This document shows, piece after piece, positions 50,960 to 59,146 of a DNA stretch of 64,000 nt; within the stretch, counting starts at the first letter, position 1, and each line of letters starts with the position of its first letter. A program made the translations under genes and the position numbers. Location: contig NZ_FXAT01000001.1 in NCBI RefSeq assembly GCF_900177725.1, positions 496,001 through 560,000 on the forward strand. Reading direction: 5' to 3'. The notes under the pieces were generated by a model that was given only the letters and a program-made list of their open reading frames with translations, made no database searches and was not told the origin of the DNA. The stretch is from Paraburkholderia susongensis (GTDB lineage Bacteria > Pseudomonadota > Gammaproteobacteria > Burkholderiales > Burkholderiaceae).

Positions 50960-51994
50960 ATGCTTACCATCTACAGCAGCGATCATCACCTGCATCTCGG
51001 CGTCGAACTGAAGGACGGTGTCATATCGGACTCGTTCGAAACCCCCCTCCGCGCGGAAACGGTGCTTGCACGGGTCAAGGCCACCGGTCTCGGCGACGTC
51101 ATTTCTCCCACGTCATTCGATCGGCGTTGCTACGCGGCAGCGCATAGTCAGCAATACGTCGATTTTCTGGCGAACGCGTGGGACGAGTGGCGCGCAACCG
51201 GCCGAACGTGCCAGGCATTGCCGCTCGTTTGGCCCGTGCGCGCGATGCCATCGAACGCATTGCCGCCGTCCTTCATCGACGGCAAGCTCGGCTTCTATTC
51301 GATGGATGCGGGCGCTCCGATCAACGCCGGTACATGGGCCGCGGTGAGTTCGAGCGCCAACTCGGCGCTGACCGGCGCAGACGCCGTTTCAAACGGCGCA
51401 CACGCCGCGTTCGCGCTGTGCCGGCCACCCGGCCACCATGCCGGGCGCGAATACATGGGCGGCTACTGCTACCTGAACAACGCCGCCATTGCCGCGCAAC
51501 ACGCAATCGCACAGGGCGCGCAACGCGTCGCGGTCATCGACGTCGATTTCCATCATGGCAATGGCACACAGGACATCTTCTACGACCGTTCCGACGTGCT
51601 GTTCGTCTCGATCCATGGTGAGCCGTCCGTGTCCTACCCGTACTTTTCCGGGCGTGCGGATGAACGAGGCATTGGCGACGGCACCGGATTCAACCTGAAT
51701 CTCCCGCTTCCCAAAGGCACGCTCTGGAGCGGCTACGAAGCAGCATTGAATCGCGCGTGCGCGGCGGTTGCGGCGCACACGCCCGACATGCTCGTCGTCT
51801 CTCTGGGCGTCGATACCTTCGAGCACGACCCGATCAGCCATTTCCGCCTGCGCACCGATGACTACCTACGCCTCGGCGAAGCGCTGGGACGCCTGCAAGT
51901 CCCGACGCTGTTCGTGATGGAGGGCGGATATATGGTCGACGAGATCGGCATCAATGCCGTCAACGTGCTGCTGGGCTTCGAAGGCCGACGCTGA
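50960..51994 (+). CDS. histone deacetylase family amidohydrolase (acetylpolyamine amidohydrolase-like)
   Basis: The 344-residue product is a class II histone-deacetylase-fold enzyme of the acetylpolyamine amidohydrolase group; such bacterial enzymes remove acetyl from small amines. Active-site motifs are RPPGHHAG (tandem His), the zinc ligands in VDFHHGNGTQDIFY and SLGVDTFEHDP, and EGGYMVDE near the end (catalytic Tyr). There is no signal peptide. It is followed by a LivK-like binding protein and ornithine cyclodeaminase and is divergent from an Lrp regulator. The context suggests deacetylation of an acetylated basic amino acid or polyamine. Confidence 0.9.
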   Translation: MLTIYSSDHHLHLGVELKDGVISDSFETPLRAETVLARVKATGLGDVISPTSFDRRCYAAAHSQQYVDFLANAWDEWRATGRTCQALPLVWPVRAMPSNALPPSFIDGKLGFYSMDAGAPINAGTWAAVSSSANSALTGADAVSNGAHAAFALCRPPGHHAGREYMGGYCYLNNAAIAAQHAIAQGAQRVAVIDVDFHHGNGTQDIFYDRSDVLFVSIHGEPSVSYPYFSGRADERGIGDGTGFNLNLPLPKGTLWSGYEAALNRACAAVAAHTPDMLVVSLGVDTFEHDPISHFRLRTDDYLRLGEALGRLQVPTLFVMEGGYMVDEIGINAVNVLLGFEGRR

Positions 51995-52096
51995 CCGCCT
52001 TTCGCCTTCCGCCTTGCCCGCAGCGCCCGGCGGCTCTCCGCGAGCGTCGCCCACGCAGGAACAACCGACAATCAAACCACAGCAGGAGCACAGGAG

Positions 52097-53230
52097 ATGA
52101 TTCGAAACACAGCGACATCGATTGCCGCGGCCATTGGCATGGCTTGCGCGCTTTGCGCACACGCGGACGAGATCGTCCGCATCGGCCACGTGGCGCCGTT
52201 GACGGGCGCCATTTCCCACCTCGGCAAGGACAGCGAAAACGGCGCACTGCTCGCTGTCGAAGAGGTCAACGCCAAAGGCCTGGTCGTCGCCGGCAAGAAG
52301 GTCACCCTGCAACTCGATCCGCAAGACGATGCAGGCGATCCGCGCACCGCGACCCAGGTCGCGCAACGGCTCGTCGACGACAAAGTGGCCGGTGTCGTCG
52401 GACATTTGAATTCTGGAACATCCATTCCGGCTTCACGCATCTACCGGGACGCAGGCATCGTGCAGATTTCGCAGGCCGCGACCAACCCCGCCTATACGAA
52501 ACAGGGCTTCAATACGACGTATCGGGTCGTCGCCACCGATGCACAACAGGGCCCGGCGCTCGCCGCCTACGCGGCGAAGAATCTGGGAATCAGGACGGTC
52601 GCCGTCGTCGACGATTCGACCGCCTACGGCCAGGGGCTCGCCACCGAATTCGAGAGCGCCGCCAAAGCACTTGGGCTGAAGATCGTGTCGCGTGACGCAA
52701 CCAACGACAAGGCGATCGATTTCCGGGCCATCCTCACGAAAATAAAAGGCGAGAATCCGGACGCGGTGATGTACGGCGGCATGGACGCGACCGGCGGACC
52801 GCTCGCGAAGCAGGCAAAACAGCTCGGCCTGCGCGCGAAGATTCTGAGCGGCGACGGCGTGTGCTCGACCGATTTACCGAAACTCGCGGGCGCCGCGTCG
52901 GATAACGTCGTGTGCTCGGAAGCAGGTATCGCGCTCGAGAAAATGCCGGGCGGCGCATCATTCGCGCAGAAGTACGCAGCGCGTTTCCATCAGCCACTTC
53001 AGGTCTATGCACCGTTCTCTTACGACGCTGTCTACATCATCGTCGACGCGATGAAGCGAGCCGATTCGACTGCCCCCGGCAAGATTCTGGCCGCGATGCC
53101 GGCGACGGATTTCCACGGCGTGATCGGCGAAACCAGCTTCACATCGCAAGGCGACGTGAAACACGGGGCCATTTCGATCTTCTCGTATAAGGACGGAAAA
53201 AAGACCCTGCTCGACGTAGTCAGGCTGTGA
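52097..53230 (+). CDS. LivK-like branched-chain amino acid ABC transporter substrate-binding protein
   Basis: The 377-residue product has a signal peptide (MIRNTATSIAAAIGMACALC, cleavage near AHA, residue 24) and the type I periplasmic binding fold of the LivK/HAAT family (VRIGHVAPLTGAISHLGKD; VVGHLNSGTSIPASRIY). It binds an amino acid or related compound in the periplasm. No permease or ATPase genes are adjacent, so it would need to share another transporter. It lies 102 bases after the deacetylase-like gene, within the same unit. Ribosome site GGAG precedes the ATG. Confidence 0.9.
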   Translation: MIRNTATSIAAAIGMACALCAHADEIVRIGHVAPLTGAISHLGKDSENGALLAVEEVNAKGLVVAGKKVTLQLDPQDDAGDPRTATQVAQRLVDDKVAGVVGHLNSGTSIPASRIYRDAGIVQISQAATNPAYTKQGFNTTYRVVATDAQQGPALAAYAAKNLGIRTVAVVDDSTAYGQGLATEFESAAKALGLKIVSRDATNDKAIDFRAILTKIKGENPDAVMYGGMDATGGPLAKQAKQLGLRAKILSGDGVCSTDLPKLAGAASDNVVCSEAGIALEKMPGGASFAQKYAARFHQPLQVYAPFSYDAVYIIVDAMKRADSTAPGKILAAMPATDFHGVIGETSFTSQGDVKHGAISIFSYKDGKKTLLDVVRL

Positions 53231-53256
53231 GGCCCCGTGTCCGGCTCAGGCGCGAA

Positions 53257-53304
53257 GCCCATTCGCCCATTCGCCCATTCGCCCATTCGCCCATTCGCCC
53301 ATTC
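53257..53304. repeat. octamer tandem repeat (GCCCATTC)6
   Basis: Six perfect copies of GCCCATTC lie between the binding-protein and cyclodeaminase genes. Eight bases is not a multiple of three, but no gene spans the repeat. Change in copy number would only alter spacing or mRNA structure. Confidence 0.95.
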
Positions 53305-53493
53305 GAGCCGGACATTGTCCCGTTGGCGGATTCCTATACTTAAACGAAGACACCCCATGGACGCCCGCATCGCACGGCTCGACGCGGACACGGCCGCGGG
53401 CGAACACGACTGCGCAGAGTCGAAACGCTCGCGAGGCGAATCGTTGAAATCGATTCCGGCCGAGATTGCGCCCATTGACTCAAGGAGATTCCC

Positions 53494-54558
53494 ATGACTC
53501 GCTTCGTAGATGTTCCTACCATGTCCCGCCTCGTCGAAACGATCGGCGTACCCAGATTCATCGACGAACTCTCGAACACCATTCGCGACGATTTCATCAA
53601 TTGGCCGGAATTCGACAAATCGGCACGCGTGGCTAGTCATTCCGATATCGGCGTGATCGAACTGATGCCGGTCTCCAATGCACAGCGCTACGCATTCAAA
53701 TACGTGAACGGTCATCCGAAGAATACGCAACGCGGCCTGTACACGGTCATGGCATTCGGCGTGCTGGCCGAAGTCGACACCGGATACCCGATTCTTCTGT
53801 CCGAACTCACGGTCGCCACCGCGCTGCGCACGTGCGCGACGTCGCTGATGGCCGCACGTGCGCTGGCCCGCCCCAATGGACGACGCATGGCGCTGATCGG
53901 AAACGGCGCGCAAAGCGAATTCCAGGCAACCGCTTTCCATTGCCATCTCGGCATCGACGAAATCGCCGTGTACGACGTCGACGCCCATGCAACGGAGAAG
54001 CTGATCCGCAACCTCGCCATTTTTCCGTCGCTGAAGCTCATCCGCGCAAATTCCGTGGAGGAAGCCGTCCGCGGCGCCGACATCGTCACGACCGTGACAG
54101 CCGACAAGGCTCACGCCACAATTCTGACGCCCGACATGATCGAACCCGGCATGCACATCAACGCGGTCGGCGGCGATTGCCCCGGAAAGACCGAATTGCA
54201 TGCCGACGTGCTGCGAGCCGGCCGGGTGTTCGTCGAGTACGAGCCGCAGACGCGCATCGAAGGCGATATCCAGCAGATGCCAGCGGACTTTCCCGTCGTC
54301 GATCTCTGGCGCGTGCTGTCGGGAAGCGTACCCGGCCGCGAAAGCGCCACGCAGATCACGATCTTCGATTCAGTCGGTTTCGCACTCGAGGACTACTCGA
54401 CGCTTCGCTATGTGCATGCGCAAGCGGAAGCGCTCAATCTCGGCATGGGCGTCGAACTCGTTCCGTGGGGCGAACATGACGACGACAACGATCCGAAGGA
54501 TCTGTTTCGCTATACCCGCGCGGGCAAATCGCGCAAGACAGTGCGCCGGATCGCCTGA
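53494..54558 (+). CDS. ocd: ornithine cyclodeaminase
   Basis: The 354-residue product belongs to the ornithine cyclodeaminase/mu-crystallin family and turns ornithine into proline and ammonia with bound NAD. Family segments are GVIELMPVSNAQRYAFKYVN (substrate side), MALIGNGAQSEFQ (NAD fold) and NAVGGDCPGKTELH. Length fits long Pseudomonas-type enzymes. The ATG at 53494 has AAGGAG upstream. It is the last gene of the Lrp-linked group, where ornithine freed by the deacetylase-like enzyme could be used. Other basic amino acids are possible substrates. Confidence 0.92.
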   Translation: MTRFVDVPTMSRLVETIGVPRFIDELSNTIRDDFINWPEFDKSARVASHSDIGVIELMPVSNAQRYAFKYVNGHPKNTQRGLYTVMAFGVLAEVDTGYPILLSELTVATALRTCATSLMAARALARPNGRRMALIGNGAQSEFQATAFHCHLGIDEIAVYDVDAHATEKLIRNLAIFPSLKLIRANSVEEAVRGADIVTTVTADKAHATILTPDMIEPGMHINAVGGDCPGKTELHADVLRAGRVFVEYEPQTRIEGDIQQMPADFPVVDLWRVLSGSVPGRESATQITIFDSVGFALEDYSTLRYVHAQAEALNLGMGVELVPWGEHDDDNDPKDLFRYTRAGKSRKTVRRIA

Positions 54559-54614
54559 TTCCTTCAGCCGACGGCGCCGTCACGAGCCTGTGCGAGTCCG
54601 CGCGCGTGCCGTCC

Positions 54615-54650
54615 GCATTGATATCGCGCATTGATATGCCGCATTGATAT
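54615..54650. repeat. three 10-base direct repeats, 13-base period
   Basis: GCATTGATAT occurs three times at a 13-base period upstream of the collapsed monooxygenase gene. Ordered AT-containing repeats in GC-rich DNA suggest a regulator binding site, possibly of a LysR-type sulfur regulator. Confidence 0.6.
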
Positions 54651-54751
54651 GGATATCTGATTTCGTTCGTTTGAGGTGCCTGCCCGCGTCAATAGAATGG
54701 GCCGATCCATCATCGTCGCGCCTCTGCGCACACGCACGACCGAGATCATCC

Positions 54752-54985
54752 ATGCCCCGCCCCATTCATCTCAATCTGTTCATTCACGGCCGCGGACATC
54801 ATGAAGCGGGTTGGCGCCATCCGGGCGCGACGCGCAAGGCGCTGACCGATATCACCTATATCTTCGTCGATCACGTCGTGCCGATCCTGCAAAAGCGCGG
54901 ACTGTTCCGGCGTGAATACGAAGCCGACACGCTGCGCGGCCACTACGGACTCGCTCGCCCCGCCGATCCGTATTTCCAGAACTGA
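54752..54985 (+). pseudogene. internally deleted flavin-dependent (NtaA/SnaA/DszA) monooxygenase
   Basis: A 77-codon frame starts like an LLM-class flavin monooxygenase ([19 protein letters not shown], residues 5-23) and from about residue 28 continues with the C-terminal end of the same family ([19 protein letters not shown], then [10 protein letters not shown]). Intact family members have about 440 residues, so some 1.1 kb is missing and the ends are joined in frame. Start and stop survive, so a small protein could still be made, but it cannot hold flavin. Relatives oxidise sulfonates, nitrilotriacetate or related compounds. The SsuA-like gene follows 27 bases later. Confidence 0.8.
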
Positions 54986-55012
54986 CCTCGAAACTACCCT
55001 GATCCCGCCATC

Positions 55013-55984
55013 ATGTATCCACTGCACCGCCTGTGGCGATCTCTCGTGGCGCTCGCAGCGCTCGTCGCCTGCTTCGGCTTGCCGACCTGGGCTCACGCCG
55101 GCGACACGTGGCCGGCAACGATCGACATCGGCATCCAGAAGGGCGATCCGCTCGTTGCTTTGCGCGCATCCGGCGAACTGGAAAAGGCGTTTGCGCCGTA
55201 TGGTGTTGCGGTCAAATGGAAAGAGTTCGTCTATGGCGCTCCGCTCGTCGAAGCGATCAACACAGGTGACGTCGACGTCGGTGCAGTGGGCTCAACGCCG
55301 CCCATCCTCGCGCAGGCAGGCGCGGCGCCCGGTGTCGTGTATGTGGCGTTTGCACCGCCTCTGCAAAAGAGCTATGGCCTGATCGTGCCGGCGAATTCGC
55401 CCGTACGGCGGATCGAAGATCTGAAAGGCAGGAAGATCGCCTTCGCGAAGGGATCGCAAGGTCATCTGTTCGTACTGAAGGCGCTCGCCGATGCGGGCGT
55501 GCCGGCATCGGCGGTGCAGTTCGTCTACCTGAGCTACAGCGATGCACGCGCTGCATTCGAACGCGGCTTCATCGATGCGTGGGCGGTGCCCGACCCGCGC
55601 TATGCCGACACCGAACTCGCGACAGGCGCGCGCACGATCCTCTCGATCGGTCAATTGTCGGTGCCGCAGTATGGCTTTTACATCGGCTCGCGCGAGTTCG
55701 CGCGCCGTTATCCCGCCGCGCTGCGTCTGCTGTTCGATGTGCTCGACCGGCAGACGGCGCTGGAACTGGCCCATCCCGCGCAGACAGCGGAGTTCCTGTC
55801 GCAGAACACGGGTGTGCGGCTGGAAATCTGGTCACGCGCGCTGCCGCGGCTCGAATGGGGTGTCCACTATCCGCTCACCGACGAAGTCATCCGGGCGCAG
55901 CAGGACTCGGCCGATCTCGCTTACCGTGAGCGCGTCATCCCGCGCAGGATTGATGTGCGCGAAATCATCGTCGATATCCGGTAG
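55013..55984 (+). CDS. SsuA-like ABC transporter substrate-binding protein
   Basis: The 323-residue product has a signal peptide (cleavage near AHA, residue 29) and the NMT1/SsuA type II binding fold of aliphatic sulfonate or taurine uptake (IDIGIQKGDPLVALRASGE; VGAVGSTPPILAQAG; LKGRKIAFAKGS). Normally it works with SsuB and SsuC, but neither gene is here. Its neighbour is the collapsed monooxygenase, so it appears to be what is left of a sulfur-scavenging operon. It may still function with another transporter. Confidence 0.88.
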   Translation: MYPLHRLWRSLVALAALVACFGLPTWAHAGDTWPATIDIGIQKGDPLVALRASGELEKAFAPYGVAVKWKEFVYGAPLVEAINTGDVDVGAVGSTPPILAQAGAAPGVVYVAFAPPLQKSYGLIVPANSPVRRIEDLKGRKIAFAKGSQGHLFVLKALADAGVPASAVQFVYLSYSDARAAFERGFIDAWAVPDPRYADTELATGARTILSIGQLSVPQYGFYIGSREFARRYPAALRLLFDVLDRQTALELAHPAQTAEFLSQNTGVRLEIWSRALPRLEWGVHYPLTDEVIRAQQDSADLAYRERVIPRRIDVREIIVDIR

Positions 55985-56144
55985 TTCGCTGTTTGTAATT
56001 GCCACAGCGGTAAAATGGCAAGCAGACGAAAGTGGAATTATTGCCAGCGCCGACAATTCGCGATCCTCACGATGTCTGTGCTTCACTCCTAACTGGCCGC
56101 GTCCGCTACGCCGAACCCACAACCCGCCCGACAAGGCTAAAACC

Positions 56145-56936
56145 GTGCCCCGCTTCCGCCGCCTTTGTCCTGCCGTCGCCGCAATGGGTATCGCGCTGTC
56201 CGCGCACGCCGCAGCTATCGACTGTTCCAGCGCGAACACGCGCACCGACCGCCTGATCTGCGGTAACGACGCGCTTGTTTCGGCGGACAGTTCACTAGCA
56301 GCCGCCTATGACCATGCCGTCGACATGGCCGAAGACCAGGATGCAGTGATCCGGTCGCAACACGCGTGGCTAAGGCAGCGAAACGCGTGCAGCGACGTCG
56401 CTTGTATCGCATCTGCCTACCGCGAACGTATCGACGCGCTGAAACGGGTGAAGCACGCGTCGTGGACAACTTATTCCAATCCGGCGCTCGGCATCTCGTT
56501 CGAGTACCTCGCGAACCGAAAGGTGAAGACACCGTGTCCGGTACTCGGTGGCGACCACTGCGTTGCGATAGTCGGCCGCAACATGTGGAATAGCGATTAT
56601 TTCATCGCGTTCGAGATTTTCGACGGTACGCTCGAGGCCACCGCGGAAGACCAGGCCGTGTTCGACCGCGATGAAGACGGCAAATGGATCACGAATGCCG
56701 GGCCTGGGCCCAATGTGAAGGCCGAGAGCTTCTCCGGGCCTGGCTGGAAAGGCCTGCGGGCAACAATCGTGTGCGGCATCAACGATCCGGCAACCGGCTT
56801 TCATGCGGTTGCCGGCAACTGTTACTGGGCTGTGCTCAGCAATGGCAAGCGCTCCGCCGTAGCGGACACACAGGGAATCGTCGGAACGGACGATGCCACG
56901 CTGCATAGCGTTGCAACATTCAGATTCAACCGGTGA
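56145..56936 (+). CDS. exported protein with LprI-like (DUF1311) N-terminal domain
   Basis: From GTG 56145 the 263-residue product has a signal peptide (MPRFRRLCPAVAAMGIALS, cleavage after AHA near 22). An LprI-like domain follows at about 24-105 (IDCSSANTRTDRLICGND; HAWLRQRNACSDVACIASAY) with paired cysteines, then about 150 residues of unknown fold. LprI-type domains occur in lysozyme inhibitors and many hypothetical periplasmic proteins. A possible AAGG ribosome site lies eight bases before the GTG. The frame is open far upstream, but the signal peptide fixes the start. The next gene also encodes an exported protein. Confidence 0.7.
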   Translation: MPRFRRLCPAVAAMGIALSAHAAAIDCSSANTRTDRLICGNDALVSADSSLAAAYDHAVDMAEDQDAVIRSQHAWLRQRNACSDVACIASAYRERIDALKRVKHASWTTYSNPALGISFEYLANRKVKTPCPVLGGDHCVAIVGRNMWNSDYFIAFEIFDGTLEATAEDQAVFDRDEDGKWITNAGPGPNVKAESFSGPGWKGLRATIVCGINDPATGFHAVAGNCYWAVLSNGKRSAVADTQGIVGTDDATLHSVATFRFNR

Positions 56937-57109
56937 CTCGAGCCGCACGGCGCCGCACGCGCTGAAGCCGACAAGATCCTGCACGAAGCTGAAGCCTTCG
57001 ATATCGGGACCGCAGCCGAGACCGCCCGTGCGAAGTTCGTCCGATTACGTTCGTCAGCGGGACATCATTTATGTATTATCGGCTGCGATAGCATGCATGG
57101 AGAGCGATC

Positions 57110-58396
57110 GTGCAGAAATGCGTCAGTCGATACCTCACTGTTGCCGTCGTTCTGGTAACCCTGTGCTCGAATCATCCGGCCCGGGCGGTCACCACGACGG
57201 CCTCGACCGAACCGGATATCCCCGCTGGCGATATGTGCGGCCCGGTGCAGAACCGCGATGTTTACGCGCTGATTGCGTCGCCCGGCGACAGCACCTTCTC
57301 AGTCGACTCCAGCCGCACCGAAGCCGGCAAGCTGACCTGCGCCTGGTCCGCTCTGAAGGCCGGCACACAGGAAGGTTCGGCGGCCGACGCGACGCTCACG
57401 CTCGATCTCTATCATTTCGCGAACGCTGCGCGGGCACGGGCCGAATTGCGCGGCTTCAACGTCGCTCCGCACGCACCGCATGCCCGAACCGATGATCCGG
57501 ACGACGAAGTGATCCAGCTCTCACCGGACATGATGGCTGCCCGTCACGGCGAGAACGTTGCGGTCGCCCGAGCATCGGTGCCTCAGTCCATTTCGCGTCG
57601 TTCGAGCTGGAATTCGCAGTTCGAAGCACTGACGTTGACTGGTGCCAAGGCCCAGCTGCTGGCGCCGCCGGAACCGCCTGGAGCCGCCTCCGCCGCGGCG
57701 TCACCGGCAGCCGTACCCGATGCATGGCGTCCCCCGGAACGTCGTCTTCCGGCAAACAGTGCGATGTTCGTCCCGGTCGTGCACGTGATCTGGCTGCTGA
57801 CGCGCTGGTCCTTCGAATTGGTGCCGGTCGCGATACTATCGTCGATCCTCATCTGTTTCATCGCGGTTCGCCTGCGTCGGCTGGCGCTTATCTGGCTCGT
57901 GCCGCTCATCGTCGGATACGCATTCCTGAATCTGGCCTTCGGCAAGAGCTGGGGCGTGGCACTGATCGACCGCTTCGGCATTCAGGCGCCGGCCACCATC
58001 ACTGGGAGGTTCCCGACCAACGACATTTATAACAATCAGAATGTCGTCGGCTATCACGTCCTGATTCGCTCTCTCGACGGAGCCGTCGTCGAGACCACGT
58101 TCCGGACCGACGACTTCAATGTCTATCCTTCGCGCAACGCTACACGTTACCCCGCGAGCGGCGATGTCTTCACCGTTCGGTATCTGCACGGTTATCCGGA
58201 CGATTTCGTAATCGTCAGCAACGATGGGAGCCCATGGAGCAACCGGCTACGCTGTGAAGCCCTGGCCGTTTCCGCTGGCCAGGCAGACCAGAAGGTCCAG
58301 TTTGCGCCGGAGAATCCATCCTTCCAGCAAGCGGCGCAGGCCGCTCATGCTGCCTTGCAGTCGGCCGGCTGTCAGGTGGACGATGATTCGAACTGA
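57110..58396 (+). CDS. membrane-anchored protein of unknown function, DUF3592-like C-terminus
   Basis: The 428-residue product starts at GTG 57110 with GGAGAG five bases upstream. A signal peptide (MQKCVSRYLTVAVVLVTLCS) precedes a periplasmic segment of about 185 residues with two Cys, a Pro/Ala-rich linker, two or three membrane helices (about 225-285, including LILICFIAVRL-like sequence) and a C-terminal domain reminiscent of DUF3592 (GRFPTNDIYNNQNVVGYHVL; GDVFTVRYLHGYPDD). I recognise no defined function. The gene sits in a stretch of three exported unknowns and may act at the envelope. Confidence 0.7.
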   Translation: MQKCVSRYLTVAVVLVTLCSNHPARAVTTTASTEPDIPAGDMCGPVQNRDVYALIASPGDSTFSVDSSRTEAGKLTCAWSALKAGTQEGSAADATLTLDLYHFANAARARAELRGFNVAPHAPHARTDDPDDEVIQLSPDMMAARHGENVAVARASVPQSISRRSSWNSQFEALTLTGAKAQLLAPPEPPGAASAAASPAAVPDAWRPPERRLPANSAMFVPVVHVIWLLTRWSFELVPVAILSSILICFIAVRLRRLALIWLVPLIVGYAFLNLAFGKSWGVALIDRFGIQAPATITGRFPTNDIYNNQNVVGYHVLIRSLDGAVVETTFRTDDFNVYPSRNATRYPASGDVFTVRYLHGYPDDFVIVSNDGSPWSNRLRCEALAVSAGQADQKVQFAPENPSFQQAAQAAHAALQSAGCQVDDDSN

Positions 58397-58444
58397 CGCG
58401 GACCGGGTTTGTACAAGGGACGGCCGACTGCAACCGTTAGCACT

Positions 58445-59146
58445 TCATAGCGGTTTGCCGAGCTTCGCATCGCAACGCCAGTTTCTTTCACGTATCGCGC
58501 CGATCCGCGCGACGGGCGGGCTGCGCCATTCGGGCGGCAACTGGCAGACACGACGCTCAGCGCGCTTTGCGGGCGCGTCCTCTTCGCGCGGGTCATAGCT
58601 GTCGTGCACGTCTCCAGTCAGCGCATTGACGCTGGTGTGGAATTCTCCGCCGCCCTCCGCGGCGCGATGCATATCCAGGCTATCTTCGTCCCAGCCTGCC
58701 ACGATCCATTGCCCGTTACGTATCGTCAGACGCCATGTCTCACCCCAGCGCAACGGACCGCCGCCGCCATAGTTCCGCACGACGAGAGAGCCGTGACCGA
58801 GTTCGAGAGGCTGGAACGGATCGCCCATTTCACCTCCGTCAGAGGGTCCCAGCGCAACGGCATCGTTCGAGAGCACCCGCTTGCCGTCAACAAAAATACG
58901 CAGCCGTCGCGATCCGTCCTGCTGCGGCTGCAACACGTCGACGCAAGCGTTCACGGGGCGGTTTGAACCAAGCGGGCCGCGCACGACGTCATCGAGTACG
59001 TATCCCGCGTCGACCTTTGCGCAAGGCTGCGCTGCGCCCGCTGCCCGTGAAATGGCGCAGCCGGCCAGAAGCACGAACGCAAGCAACGCACGCGCGCGGC
59101 ATGCCGCCTGGTCGCGGCGGGACGGTGTCCGGGAATCAGATTTCAT
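58445..59146 (-). CDS. putative lipoprotein of unknown function
   Basis: The 233-residue product (from ATG 59146) has a signal region ending in a lipobox (ALLAFVLLAGCAISR, Cys near 30) and a mature part with a beta-rich look (RLRIFVDGKRVLSNDAVALG; GHGSLVVRNYGGGGPLRWGE). No family was recognised. The start overlaps the end of the LysR gene by 11 bases (ATGAAATCTGA contains both start and stop), so the two are translationally coupled. It is convergent with the DUF3592-like gene. Confidence 0.65.
   Translation of the reverse strand: MKSDSRTPSRRDQAACRARALLAFVLLAGCAISRAAGAAQPCAKVDAGYVLDDVVRGPLGSNRPVNACVDVLQPQQDGSRRLRIFVDGKRVLSNDAVALGPSDGGEMGDPFQPLELGHGSLVVRNYGGGGPLRWGETWRLTIRNGQWIVAGWDEDSLDMHRAAEGGGEFHTSVNALTGDVHDSYDPREEDAPAKRAERRVCQLPPEWRSPPVARIGAIRERNWRCDAKLGKPL

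Noticed and set aside
53257..53304. CRISPR or iteron array
   Set aside because: Units are 8 bases, contiguous and too short; simple tandem repeat.
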